This document shows positions 26,968-39,000 of a stretch of 64,000 bases of DNA, piece by piece; position 1 is the first letter of the stretch; every line of letters starts with the position of its first letter. This DNA comes from Jaapia argillacea MUCL 33604. Taxonomy: Eukaryota; Basidiomycota; Agaricomycetes; Jaapiales; Jaapiaceae. The notes under the pieces were generated by a model. It was not told the origin of the DNA, made no database searches, and worked only from the letters and a program-made list of their open reading frames with translations. The translations under genes were made by a program, and so were the position numbers. The stretch covers positions 1-64,000 of the forward strand of contig KL197713.1 of assembly GCA_000697665.1 (NCBI GenBank), written 5' to 3'.

Positions 26968-28248
26968 ATGGCTACTGCTAAACATCTTGCCACCTTTTTC
27001 GTTTCCCATGGTTCCCCTCGGACCCTCGTCGATGAAACTCCCACCACCGAGTTTTACACGAAGATTGGACAATATGCCAGAGCAGAAGGTATCCAAGGAA
27101 TCGTATGGATGGGTACGTTTTCTCCCCGGTATACTACCAGAGTCACGGATTGACATTCCTCATTAGCCTCACACTGGGAGACACCTCTTGATAGAATAGA
27201 AAGTAAGGAAGTTGTTCTCCGGCCGACATTTGCTCTGGTTTACTATGGTATTCAGTTTCTTCAAACCCCTGTCCCAACAAGGACTTCGTCGCCTTTGTTC
27301 CTGACGAGATCCTCCGTAAGTGTTCCTGCTTCTTGCCCACCAGGTTGTTCACCCCCTTTCTCCTGCACAGAATGGTATGAAGATTACAAGATCAACTCAT
27401 CCCCTGCGTTGGCGAAGCGTGTCTGTGATAAGCTGAACGACGCGGGCCTCAACGCGTCCTTGAATGAAACTGTACGTCACACGATGGCTATTCATCACAC
27501 TTGCGCTGAGCATTCCACGTAGGCCATTTGGCATCAAGATGTCATGATACCCCTGCGATGGTGCGTTGACGACCAATATCTCCCATGGCTATCGCTTATC
27601 GTCCGTCAGGATGTATCCCAATGATACAGAATGCCCTCCTATGACTGTCATGTCTGTCAATGGACGTTTCGATCCTCACCTCCACCTTAAGATCGGTCTC
27701 ACCCTACGGTCCCTTCGCGCCGAAAAGATCCTCCTCATTGGGAGCGGAGGTGGCATCCACAACTTATACACCGTCTCCTGGCACAGGATCATCTTCTATA
27801 AGGATACTCTAACGAGGACTAAACCCATTGATCCTGAGCTGGCAGCATTTGCGACCTCGATGAGGGAATCAGTCAACCAAAACGCTGGTCCACAGTTAGG
27901 CAGTTCGTTGGCTCGCCTCCTCGAACACCCCCATTTTGTGCAATGCAACCCGTAAGTGTCTAAGTTCACCTTCTGCCAATTTTGTTCTGACCCTGCGCTA
28001 GCACACCCGAACATTTTCTCCCCATGGTCTACGTCGCGGGAGCTTGTAGTAGCTGGGAGGATAAGCACGACGTAAATGCATTTGGAGGGGAGAATTGGGA
28101 GATGGACACACAATTAAACGCGAATTTCGTCTTTGGATTGGACAGAGGCAACAGGATCTTTAACGTTGGTAGCGAAGGACGGAAGGGAGCCGATCCCGAA
28201 TCTCAATTACCCCCAGCAACGGTGCCTAAACTTGTTGCTCCAGTCTAA
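26968..28248 (+). CDS. Extradiol ring-cleavage dioxygenase, LigB/DODA family
   Basis: Predicted non-haem iron dioxygenase opening catechol-type rings, cytosolic. It starts MATAKHLATFFVSHGSPRTL, with the first metal-binding His in SHGSP. SHWETPLDRIE gives the second ligand, LIGSGGGIHNLY the conserved His near the active site, and TPEHFLPMVYVAGAC the C-terminal His. The piece WHQDVMIPLRWMYPND stands where relatives often have DHDT or DHG; the His is kept but the order of acidic residues differs. It ends PATVPKLVAPV. Introns fall near 27112, 27200, 27315, 27470, 27560 and 27953. The true substrate cannot be read from sequence: L-DOPA, lignin-derived phenols or protocatechuate are possible. It is tail-to-tail with RecQ (131 bp). 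Confidence 0.87.
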
Positions 28249-28379
28249 TCCCGCATCATGGACACCCGATGTTTCTCATAGGTATTCGTTGGAAATATAC
28301 ATAGTGATAATCCATAGATATGCATGTGTCATTCGGAGCATAAACGCTGTAATTGATCAAAACACTCATGTCCATGTTG

Positions 28380-31300
28380 CTATCTTGACCTACTCGAAGG
28401 TGGTTTGGATGCGCTGTAGTCGAAGCGCTTGTGCAGATCGGACGTGTTGAGGGATGGGGTAGGTCTGGGTGCACTTCCACTTGAACTCGACGGGAGGCCT
28501 CCCTCCATGCCCTGCTGAACGCTGCTTATGCAAACATCCAAGAGTTCCTTCCCACAACGTTTCCAAGTCGCCTCCGCTTCCTTGGCGTCTTCGATGACCT
28601 CTCGAAGGACCTGCTTGAATTGATCAATATCTATCAGGTTCCGGTCAGTGCGCTGAATCAAACGGTCAGAGGGTGATCTCTACGAACCTGAAACCGCACT
28701 GATACTCAGTACCTGCAGACACTCTTCGCCAATCACGTCATCACTGTCACAGCATCCCCTTTCCTTGGCGATCTATTGAAGTGGTTAGCTCTAAACACTA
28801 CCACCAATTGCTGAAGGCCGACCTTTTCTCGCGCTCTAAGAAGTCGTTGATAACATTTTTGCACAGCGTCATCGTCTTCCGGAGGATCTTCAATCCAGAG
28901 AGGCATAGATGGACTCTGGGATCGACCTGTCCTCGCCGTGGTCTTCTTGGGGCTAGTAAGTTCGATAATGCTGTCCGCTTCGTCGTCCAGGTAGGGGACA
29001 TTGAAGCCGCCGTCGTTTTCGTCAAAAGACTCGATAGGCTCTTCAAACGCTTGTTCTCGCACCCTCTGCTGGGTAACCCGGCTGGAACTCGGGGGGGCTT
29101 TCTTCGAGCGAGATTTGGTCGATCGACCGTTTCCACGTTCAGCAGAAAATCTGAGGATGAACTTCTTGTCTCCATTGAGACATTCATGTTTTCTAGGGCC
29201 CGGCTACTTGGTCATTGAGTGGGATGCACAAAGAGGGACATGGTTTCACTTACCCTGATGTATGTATTTGAATACCCTGAAGAGTTCCCCGCAACATACA
29301 TCTCGAAAGCGCCCGCAGATAACATGTTGGAAAATAGGCGGGCGACTTTCTTGGGTGAAAGCCCTTTGCCGGCTCCGAAATGAGGTATACTTGTCCAACC
29401 TCTAGCAACGATATCTTGGGCGCGGCTTCCGCGAAAGGCTTGGATACATTGAGCTTGAGTTACATCGCCCTTGTCTCGGCACTTGGCTTCTACCATCTTC
29501 ATCAGCTGAATGGCGACGCTCGTCAAATCTTCTTGATATGTGTCCAACTCATCCACGCAATTATTGCACCCCCTGTTACAGTCCCGTTGGTGGAATTCAT
29601 CGCCAAAAAATGTCAGGGTCTGTACTCGTCGACAGTCGACATCATTCTCGCAATACTCGACCACGCGGTAGAGGTCTTCTTCCTGTCGTTTAATCTCATC
29701 AGCATCGACATCTGTGCTTTCTCGAATCTGCATCAATGTGCACTGGACGTCCCTAACACAGTAGACTTTGGAAGGGGCCTTAGACTCGTGATGAATATTC
29801 CAGAAAGGGAAGGGGCGCACAGAAAATGCAGTCAGAGTTTTGTCCGTCGCGACCAGCTCTGCCCGTCTCTTGATAGTATCTGTTGATATGGTCATTAAGC
29901 AAGTAGGGAGAAATGGGACAACCCACTTACGCTTCCAGGGATTTTGGTAAACCGGTATGAATAACAAATCGAACTATTGAAACATGAGTTGCAGGGAATA
30001 AACGGACATTGAAGAGAAAAATACCGTCAGGTTTATTGATGCCCATGCCAAAAGCGATCTTGAAATGGGGTTAGGATGTGAGGGAATGGTATGCAAGGTA
30101 TACACACCGTCGCCACTATGACATCGCATCTACCTTCTTGCCACGCAGTCTGCGTCCGATTCTTATCATTCTCAGCTAAGCCGGCATGAAAATGCTGGGC
30201 TTTGATCTTGTATTGTTGCCTCAAGGCCATGGCAGTCTCTTCACATCGATCACGGCTGTTGCAGTAGACAATGCCACTGGCACCCGCGTGTCGAGCCCTG
30301 ATAAAGGATGCGACATCATCCAACCAAGTTTTCGTCTTTGGCCGTACTTCATAGTACAGGTTCGGACGATTGAAAGGCTGAGTGAAGAAGGCGTGATCTT
30401 CTTTCAGCCTGAGGATTTGGGTGATGTTTGCTCTTGCCTCCTTAGCAGCGGTAGCGGTTAGAGCCATGATGGGCACATTTGGAAAGTTCTTTCTCAAGAT
30501 ATCGAGGTGTGCATACTGGTAATGACGTCGGTTAGTAAGGTCTTTCCTTTAGTCGCGTTCAACTCACTGCAGCCCGAAACCCTCTTCCCCAAGAATTGAT
30601 GACGTGGGCTTCGTCAATCACGAATCTGGCCAATTGGCCGCTCTCGTACAACCTCGGTAAGATGTTGTCCCTCAAGTCTGCACTTTCCTTCAACCTCTCC
30701 GCGGTTAAATAGACCAGCTTCGGTAGTGATTGGGGATCTTGGCTGGTCAGGCGACGACGAACCAACGCCAAGTCATCCTTTGACCTTGCCGAACTCATCC
30801 AAAGAACGTCGATATTCTTCTTCTCCAAAGATGTTACTTGATCTTTCATCAGTGCCAAGAGAGGGCAGATGACGAAGGTAACTCCTTTGGTACGACCGAC
30901 TTCGCAAACAGCGGGTAATTGGTAGCACAAGCTTTTGCCGCCACCGGTAGGCATCAACACGAAAGCATCCTTTCCCTCCAAAGCCGCAGTAATGACTTCG
31001 AGTTGGTTCGTGTTGAAGGTATGAAGGCCAAAGACTTGTTTCAGGTTTGCAAATATCTCCTGATAGTATGGAGATGCCGTTGCATCGACGCGTCGGCCAG
31101 GGCTCGAGGAAGGAGCTAGTGTCGAAGCGGGGAGTCGTTGCAGCGCGGAACCGGAGGGTATGGATGAAGACGAAGGGACGGGGTCTGATGATAAGGGTGG
31201 AGCTGGTTGCTCAGCAACATCCATGGGAAGGTCTTCAACGGAGGCCCAAAGGTCGTCGCTCTCGGGCACAGCGTCAGGGAAACGATATTCATATCGGGCA

Positions 31301-32441
31301 TGGGTGTCATGCTCTTGATGTAAAGGGCCCCTGCTGAGGCTTGGAGAGTCGTCACGCTCATCATCTGGGATCTGGATTTTCGTATACGCAGTACTGGATG
31401 AAGCAATGGCTTGTACATCCCCCATTTTCCCCAAGTCAGCAATAGCCAATTTGATGGCATTGAGACGGCCATCGAGTAGCTCCCTGACAGCGAGTGATTA
31501 GAACTGATGCAAGAGAGTTCCTGCGATCACTCGTACTCACTTGATACTTTGGAGGACAACAATGTCTGCATCTAGGGACTGACCGTCTTGGATTCTGCGT
31601 ATCTTGTTCAAATTGTCGGCTTGGAGCTGATCATTGGCAGTGAGTAACTCCTCCAGTTCGGCTTTGGATTTCTACAAGAGAATGAGGTGAGGTAAGGAAG
31701 TATCGACTGGAGTGTTCCACGAACCCATGGAAGATCCGAATGATGCATATGAACGTTTGTGGAGGATAACTTTCGGGTTATGGTGGCGTTCACATCATCG
31801 CGCTCGTTACTCGTAACGTTAGCGGCCACGAAGTGCGACAGTTTCTCCGGACGGCTTCTTTCTGGAGGCAAGTCATCGAGAAAGACGATATCGGAATCTT
31901 CTCGCACGAGCGGTTGCTTCGCTTTGCCCTTGCCCTTTGAAGCTGGCGCGGCAACATTCTCCTTATTCGAAGAATCGTTCTTCTGACGCTTAGATGCGGA
32001 AGGGGAGTACGGCGAGAATGAATTGTCGGAGGAGGAGCGTTTCAGAGGGATGTGGGCGACATCGTCGTTGTGGTCGGCAACATTTGGTTTGTGGGAGACA
32101 CTTCTCGAGGGATTGGACGATGTGGTGGCCGGCGTGAAGTTGGGCTTCCCAAAGTTTGGGGTTGAGAAAGAGGGCAGGCGGGCCACAGGTTTCCGAACTA
32201 CAAAGCGTATCAGGAGAGCCCCTCAAATATGTCAATCAAGCACACCGGTAGCACTGGGAGTCGCATCTGCAGTTGAAGGCTTGAACTTGAAGGTCTATGA
32301 GTGGATTAGTTTTTGTTTGTTCAACCTGGAACTGCTCGTGAATACCTTCCGTGCTGATTGGTGAGGGGTGAGCGTGGACGATAAATTGTTGTTCGGTCGA
32401 CGACGGCGAAGTTCTTCAAGATTATTCCTTGGAACGGACAT
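28380..32441 (-). CDS. RECQ: RecQ-family DNA helicase
   Basis: 3'-5' DNA helicase of the Sgs1/BLM/RecQ group acting in recombination and fork repair. The start at 32441 (MSVPRNNLEELRRRR) comes from joining two short upstream exons to the long one. A disordered N-terminus of about 300 residues leads to the core: FGLHTFNTNQLEVITAAL (motif 0), LMPTGGGKSLCYQLP (I), VICPLLALMKDQ, FVIDEAHVINSWGRGFR (II and loop), IMALTATA (III), GIVYCNSRDRCEE (IV), VATIAFGMGINKPD (V) and YYQETGRAGRDG (VI). The RQC zinc site has VDCRR and NRGCNNCVD, followed by a winged helix (FGAGKGLSPKKVARLF). An HRDC-like segment (CYQRLLRAREKIAKERG) follows. The loop after DEAH departs from the usual CVSQWGHDF. About ten introns are present. 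Confidence 0.93.
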
Positions 32442-32616
32442 GAAAGACAGGAAAGAGAGAATGGGCAGGGATTAGATGGTTGTTGAGGTTGCAATCCAGC
32501 TGCAAGAAGTTACCAGACCCGTTTTGGCCGCGACGCGATCGCGTATGGACCATGTGACTGTCAATCGCGTCGCGTCCTCCAACGTTCTCCACATCGACCG
32601 CGACGACGACGACAAG
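32442..32616. promoter_or_regulatory. Bidirectional RecQ/NUF2 promoter with MCB-like palindrome
   Basis: 175 bp between the two starts. It contains a perfect 12-bp palindrome ACGCGATCGCGT at 32533-32544 and, 20 bp on, TCGCGTCGCGT at 32565-32575. These are near matches to the MluI cell-cycle box ACGCGT bound by MBF in yeasts. Both genes are typically expressed in S/G2, so shared cell-cycle control is a reasonable inference. If NUF2 began at an upstream in-frame Met (32476 or 32545) part of this would be coding. Confidence 0.5.
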
Positions 32617-34409
32617 ATGAAGGAACAATTCTGGTTTCCAACAATGTCCATTCCAGAAATCATTGGCGCACTCTCCGGGTGGGGTCTCGCCGTCAGCCAC
32701 GAACAAATCACAAAGCCATCTCCCGAGTTTGTCTTTACAATCTACACCTCTTGCCTCCAGCAGGTCACAAGCATCACCGAAGACACACTCTCAGAGGCCA
32801 TTCAGACTGCTCTTGCCACACTCGACGATAGAAATGGAGTCGGTCCCTACGCTTTCTCCTTGACCCTCTCCCTGACGTCCACATAGGATATCTACAGCTA
32901 CAGCCTAGCTCACAATGTTATCATTTATCACATGTGAGGACTTCAACTCCTCTTCCTCCTCTTGTACTATGTCTAATACATCTCCTAGAACCCGCTTCGC
33001 CACTGCCGCTAAGATTCCCAGCTTCAGCTCCCGAGACGTCACCTTTCCAGAACCCGAACGAACTCGCGACAATCTTTCAGCTTTCGTGAACTTTGTCAAG
33101 TTCTCCGAGCAGTGCTCACAGTTCCTGAACGGCGCTCGGAGTAAGGATGGTGAAGTGATGCAGGAAAGGGAAAGCCTCGCTCTCCGAATCCAGGAGAGGA
33201 GGAGTAAGCTGGATGCTCTTAAGTCGGTCCCCCTAGCTTCACTCTTTCCTATTCTATCATATGATTAACCTTATCCCTCCTTGATTAGAGCCCAACGCGC
33301 ATTGGACGAACCAAAATGTGAAGAGCTGAAACGAGAGCGTGCCGACATTACAGCAAAGCTCATTCAGTACAAAGAGTTCAATACCAACCAGGTGAAAGCA
33401 AGTGAAAAGCTCAAAGCCGAAAAGGGTGACCTCCTTCGCCGTAGGGTGCGTTCTGTCGTCGCCTCTTTCGTCATGCCTCGCGAAACATTATATCTCTACC
33501 ACAGGAGAACCTTATATCTGAAGTGGCCAGAGTGTCTGATGCGATAGCAAGTACTCGCTCTCGTATCGTCCAGTCGCCGGAGAGGATCAAGACCAACATC
33601 TCCAGCATGAACCTGACAGCTGTTGATAGTAAACGAATTCTGGCTTCCAACGAAGCAAAGGCCAGGGACCTCCGAGAAAAGGTCGCTGCCTTGGCCGACA
33701 TCGAGAATGTAAGTAGCCATTACCCCTCACTGGGACCTTTGACTGATCTTTCCAATTTAGGACTTCCGAGCGTGCGGTGACCAGCTCAAGGGCATTGCCA
33801 AAGAAGTTCAGGCCATTGAAACGTCACAAAAACAACTCGACGATATCAAAGACACTCTATACAACAAGAAGGTTGAGAAGAATGATCTGGAAATGAGATA
33901 CGAGGTACCCTCCCTTTGTTGAAACAAAATCTTCCTCCGTTGACACCTACCGCGACGCCCTTTAGCGAGTTCGGCAGCAATTGCTCAATGCTCAAGACAA
34001 ACTTGAGCGAGCGCAAAAGCATTCCGAGGAGAAGCGAATTGCCAGTCAACAGACGATTGACCGTCTAAAGAAGGAATATGAGGAAATGGCGTTGGAGAGA
34101 AGAGATAACGACAAACAAGTCGAAGAGTTAAGGAAGGAGGCCAATGAAACTGAGAGAAGCGTTCGTCACATTCTATCCTTACCACTGTCACTTATTGAAC
34201 CTCATTTTCGACCAGATGGCAGACCATCTCAAACAAAATGAGACTGAGTTGGGAGAGCTTTTGAACGAATACTGGGAGCTACGTCAAGCCACAGGTGAGT
34301 GACTCAGTCATCTGAGCGGCAAATCGCCTCAACTAGCCTTCCCACACCAGAGGTATACATGGAAACGTTGGCAGACCGACTGGGAATGCGGGTCAGCTCG
34401 AATTCATAA
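32617..34409 (+). CDS. NUF2: Kinetochore protein Nuf2
   Basis: Subunit of the Ndc80 complex that binds microtubules at the outer kinetochore. It begins MKEQFWFPTMSIPEIIGALS, the calponin-homology-like head with the FxFPxLxxxEI start, and continues GWGLAVSHEQITKPSPEFVF. It then reads YHMKDF-type sequence (HMKDFNSSSSSC in the spliced model), SSRDVTFPEPERTRDNLSAF and FVNFVKFSEQC, all Nuf2 signatures. The remainder is long coiled coil (for example KLKAEKGDLLRRREN, EEKRIASQQTIDRLKKEYEE), ending YMETLADRLGMRVSSNS. Met 32617 was chosen over in-frame Mets at 32476 and 32545 because relatives begin within a few residues of the FxFP motif. Introns are near 32870, 32930, 33220, 33445, 33705, 33905, 34160 and 34295. 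It is tail-to-tail with the ING gene (116 bp). Confidence 0.93.
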
Positions 34410-34525
34410 TGTACCTTATGTCTGTATTTCTATACGGTCGATTCGAGTGAACATGTATCTCGCCCTCGTGCCTAGCCGAATGGTGAGCGCGACAAGCACG
34501 ATTGTGCGCCAGAAAGCCGAGGTAT

Positions 34526-36020
34526 TTATTTTTGGCAATCACGGCAATACCATTTGCCCCTTGGCGCCTCTGTCAAGCCTACGCAGGGCCAATGAAACTT
34601 CGCTGGATCAGTTCAGGTGCAAAACTGGGGGACTTGTGAGGCAGTTACTCACCCACTCTCGTTTACAATTGCGATTGTCGCATGCAATCATCTGGCGAGA
34701 ATGTCAGATCATAGCGCAATGAGTGGGGCGCGGGCATGAAGTACTTACATCGCCAAAGGATATCTCATTACAGTAACAATACCGCTCCTCTACATCGTCG
34801 GACACAGTCAATTTTATCGATTTTACCGTGGATCGGGGCAGATTATGAACATCTGACTTCTTTCTGCTTCGGCCCTTCTTTCCTCGTCTTGGAATCGCTG
34901 CTATCTGAGACTCCGCGCCTTCCGAAGGAATTGCAGTGAGGCCACCACCTTCAACATCTTGCGTATCCCCCTCTGCCGCGTTTGCACCGTCCTCAGGAGG
35001 AGGGGTGTGGACAGTACGAGGTGGCGGTCGTGCCGATCTCGGGAGAACGAGGGGGGTTGGGTGTGTTCCGGGTCTGAGTCCTAGTGAGAGTGACGTCTCT
35101 TGCTCTTGGACAACTTGGTCCAGAAGGCGAATGTGGCGATCGATCTGGAAAATACCTGGGCTGAGAAGAAGAGCGTCTCTAGGGAAAGGAACTTACTGTG
35201 TCATACGCCGCCTGAGCGAGGTTCACTTTCTCTTGGGTAGCCCGAACTACTTCTTCTGAGAGTACGGCCACACGGGACAGAAGGGCACGTGTAGTCTGCG
35301 GAGGCTGAGCAGCAGTATCTGAAAGAAACGGGGAAGGTATAGGAAAGGATGGCGTGGAGGGGATTGACTGCTGATTTCGTGAGAGCTGTAGGAGAGTGGG
35401 TGATTCTGTACTAGATGGTAGGTGGGACGAGTGTAACGGAGGAACTTCATCACACTCTGCTTCCATCTTCGTGGACTTTTCCACAGTCCTGTTAGGACCA
35501 TCTCCGTTTGAAGCATCGTCCATGGCAATGTCTGGGTCCATTGCGCTATCCGGTGTTCTACCAGCAAGGGAGATGCGCATTTCAATGTATTTCTGAAGAG
35601 AAGACCGAAGATCGACATCGTGAGCTGAGAACAAGATTTCATCAGCAGCTAACGAACAAGGAAAGATCAGTCGCACCCTGAACTTGCTCTTCTAGTTCGC
35701 GGAGAAGGGTAAATGATCGATGGAGGGATAAGGGCAACTGTTCAACAGCTATGCCAGGGGTCAGAGTATGGGTCGATAATGCAAGAAGCTGTTGTACTTT
35801 CGTAGTGCTCTTCTCTTAGAGCATCCCAAATCTCCAGGCGCTTGGCCAGCCCCTCTGCAGCAGCACCATCATCAGGGTTGTCAGGACCTTGCAATTCAAG
35901 ACGGGCAGTATCGACGATTTCCTCATCGCCCGAGGCGACAACCGGGGGATTCTCGACAAATGGTTCATCGCCGTATCGATGAGAGCGTCGGCGCTTGCGA
36001 CTGGCAGACTTGTAAGACAT
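34526..36020 (-). CDS. ING-family PHD-finger chromatin protein
   Basis: Reader subunit of histone acetyltransferase or deacetylase complexes that binds H3K4me3. The N-terminal ING segment appears after splicing: HYEAVEQLPLSLHRSFTLL and RELEEQ. A long Ser/Pro-rich linker follows, with DLRSSLQKYIEMRISLAGR and VRATQEKVNLAQAAYDTIDR, then a basic nuclear signal (RRGKKGRSRKKSD). The C-terminal PHD is split over three exons: YCYCNEISFGD, MIACDNRNCKREW, FHWPCVGLT and GKWYCRDCQK; all Cys and His ligands are present. The stop is at 34526. Without splicing the last exons the PHD is missed. The start at 36020 (MSYKSASRKRRRSHR) is the likely one; an upstream Met at 36101 exists. Which complex it joins cannot be told from sequence. 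Confidence 0.88.
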
Positions 36021-39000
36021 ATCGGCCAGAATTGTGCCCGAACAACGACGACAGGCGCCAAAGAGTGAATATAGTCTAGTATTTACCAGTCGGGCAAGCA
36101 CGCGTTACCGGCGGGACCCACAAGGACCCACAACTCCCGCCTTGGCAACTCCGACTGGTGCTTGTCGCCCGGTATCACAAACTACCACAACCCGAACCTC
36201 TAAAGCTAAACTCGCGATCAAATCAAGTTGCATGTTCTAATACCTGCTATAAACATATTTATCAAGTTCGGTGAGAACTTATTCATCACGAAATCCATGG
36301 AGGCTCCACCGCACGGTGCGCTGAACCAAGTTACCCATATCAAACGGGAAGAAATACGAATCTATCGGGTTTATGCTGTCATTCCTTTAAGGTTGAACAA
36401 GTGCCACGACCAGCCAGCGAGCAACCCGCATAATATTAACCTGTATGCACAACTTTGCATTGAAATGATCGAACCAGACGTGATCTGCGTCCACTCCATC
36501 GATCATCCGTTCAAACCGCATGTAAAAAAATCTCAGTCGAAATGAATAAGGCCACAAGTTACCACTTGGCCAGCTCAAGACGACGCTTGCCAAGCTTCGG
36601 CGTAGGCTACTCCACCCCACTAATCCCCGTAGCACACATTGAAATCGCTCTCTCCAATCAACGCAGACACTCTGGCCTGTGTATTTCTGCAAATAGACAT
36701 TAGAGACAGTGCTCAAGGAACCCTCGGTCGAGTCATAGTAAGCGGTCCAAATAATCAGGGAGTGGCTGACAGACGTCAACGAGAAGGTGCGCCAGCCTTC
36801 ACCAAGCTACATATTAGCTCCAACTCGGTCAAGCGGCGCCAAGGGGTGGGCGACAACAAAAGTTGTGCAGTGTTGCCACCAACGGGTCGGAATTACTTTG
36901 GCAAGGATGAGGAGAGGGGTCAGTGGCGCAGACACTCGGCGATGCGGAAGAAAGGCGAGGGATAAATCGGACGGATCAGTTTGTCGCCCACTACAGTACT
37001 GAACCGCAAGATGTAACGTTGTGAGACAGCTAGAGTGGAGAGGAAATTTTGTGGCTCCTCGCGGGTCCATCCACAAAAGGCGGGAGACACCGATCCGATC
37101 ATCTGAGACCGATTTCAGTCACTTCCTCTCACCTCTAACCACTGGACCACTCAAGAAACACTGCAGAAAAAAAAGCTTCAGGCTCAACGTCAATCAAATT
37201 CAAGAACAGAGGTTCACCTGGGGTAGGTATGGAAGGAATCCACAGGACAAGGCGCTCATGAGTATTCATCAGGTCAGATCATCCACTCAGAGCATCCGCC
37301 ACCTGCAAAAGCCTTCGAAGCCCAACGCAGTCAGGTTGGGAGTCGTGAATCCAGAATACAGGAGGTGATCTGGTGATGAAGGGGATTTCGTTTTTCAAGT
37401 GAGCAGGTGCCGACCGTCGAAACCTTCGACACATCGTGCTCCTGTAGCGTGGTTGAAATCTTGGATATCTCGCTGGAATCAAGAGAGGGGAGTAATATGC
37501 CAACCTCGATCATGCATCCTACCAAACCCCATCAAGGTCGCTGGTGTCGACTATGTGCGAAGCGACAACAATTTGTACGTCATCTGTTGCGCTCCGAGTA
37601 GCTATCTGACGCCCAAATTTTCAGAGCCGTCACCAGCGTTGTTGGAAATCTACCAATTGTCAGGGATTGATAGGGACGAGCATGCACCTCGTGGGCACAT
37701 CTGGGCATGTTACAGCAGCCCGTTGAACAAGTCAACGCGGAATCAAGGAAGGACCCCTCTGTTCGATCCGAAAGTGACCCTATCGCAGTCTTGCCGCCGA
37801 AAGGCTTTCCTCCGCGGAGGAAGCGAGGTGGCAAAGGAATGGACATCGCGGCTGCCCAGTCAACGGCGTCCTGTGTGCCGGGACAGCGTACTGAATGATG
37901 CGGGAGGGAAGGTGGGGTTATTGAAGGGCTTCTGATTCGTGGTGTCGCCTCGTCGCGTTATTCATCAAACACCTCCGCCGTAAAGGGCGACAATTCTGGC
38001 TTCACATTCGCGGTGGTTCGTGCGGAGTATGGATTGAGTCGGAGCGGCCAGCGATGCTTCACGGTTCCACCACCCAATTCGCAAGGTTATTCGCTGTCCA
38101 CGATACCGACGATAGTGGTAGTCTCAAAGAGAAGCTCCGTCTTTCGGACACCTCCTGCGCAGGATGCTATCCCTTCTGACCATGGTCATGCATTCAACTC
38201 GTAACGCCTATCAAACCACACTCACCACACATGTAGCGCAATGAAGTAGACCCGCAGAAACGCATCCCCCGATCCATTAGGTGGAGATCCTCTGGCTTAC
38301 CTGATGATCGCCAGGTAAATGTCATCGCCACCCACCATCGTCACCCACTAAACCTCACGCATGGACTTCAGAACGAGAAATGGAGCACAGATCCATGAAT
38401 CTCGACTGTGGACATCTCAGCACAATCCAATGATCCGAACTCTTCCAGGAGCTTCAGCCATCGACCCGCGAGGTTCCACGTGTTCAATAGCGACCACCAT
38501 CACGGCCCGCCAACGCTCCTCGCTTACCAGGAACCGATGCAGGTGTCTGGAGGGCCCAAAGCATGTGACCACGGGCGGGAAGAAGGCAGCGCGGGGAGGG
38601 TGTTTGGATTCGCGATCAACAGCCGAGCCTCTTCCCAGCTCCTCCTCGAAACTCAGGCCGTCAGAGTCGGGTCGAAGGAATCTATGACGTTTCTCCTGGG
38701 GAAATCCACCCATCGAACCGACTCATCATTTGACCATCTTGTTGGTCACCGACTTTGTCGAGGTTTGAAGATGGGCAACAAAGCGACCAAGCAAATTTGG
38801 TGTCAACGAAGCGCGACTGCTCGAGTTGGAGGCGCGACATAGACCGGGTGATGAGTGTAATTTGGGCAGTGGGCAGCGTGACGAGTTAAAAGGTTCCGCC
38901 GTAAGACCGAACCCGAGAGCGACGATGACATCGTGGAGGGGGAGTCGAATTCGTCGCGGGACTCTAAAAGGAGGTTCGAAGTCCGAGACGTGGATGAAGC

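Noticed and set aside
32476-32616. Longer NUF2 N-terminus from upstream in-frame Mets
   Set aside because: Nuf2 proteins start close to the FxFP motif; the extension has no conserved look and would bury the shared promoter palindromes in coding sequence.
38940-39000. tRNA-like GGTTCGAA near 38971
   Set aside because: The flanks do not form a T-arm or acceptor stem, and an alternative reading of the stretch is gene-like acidic coding sequence.
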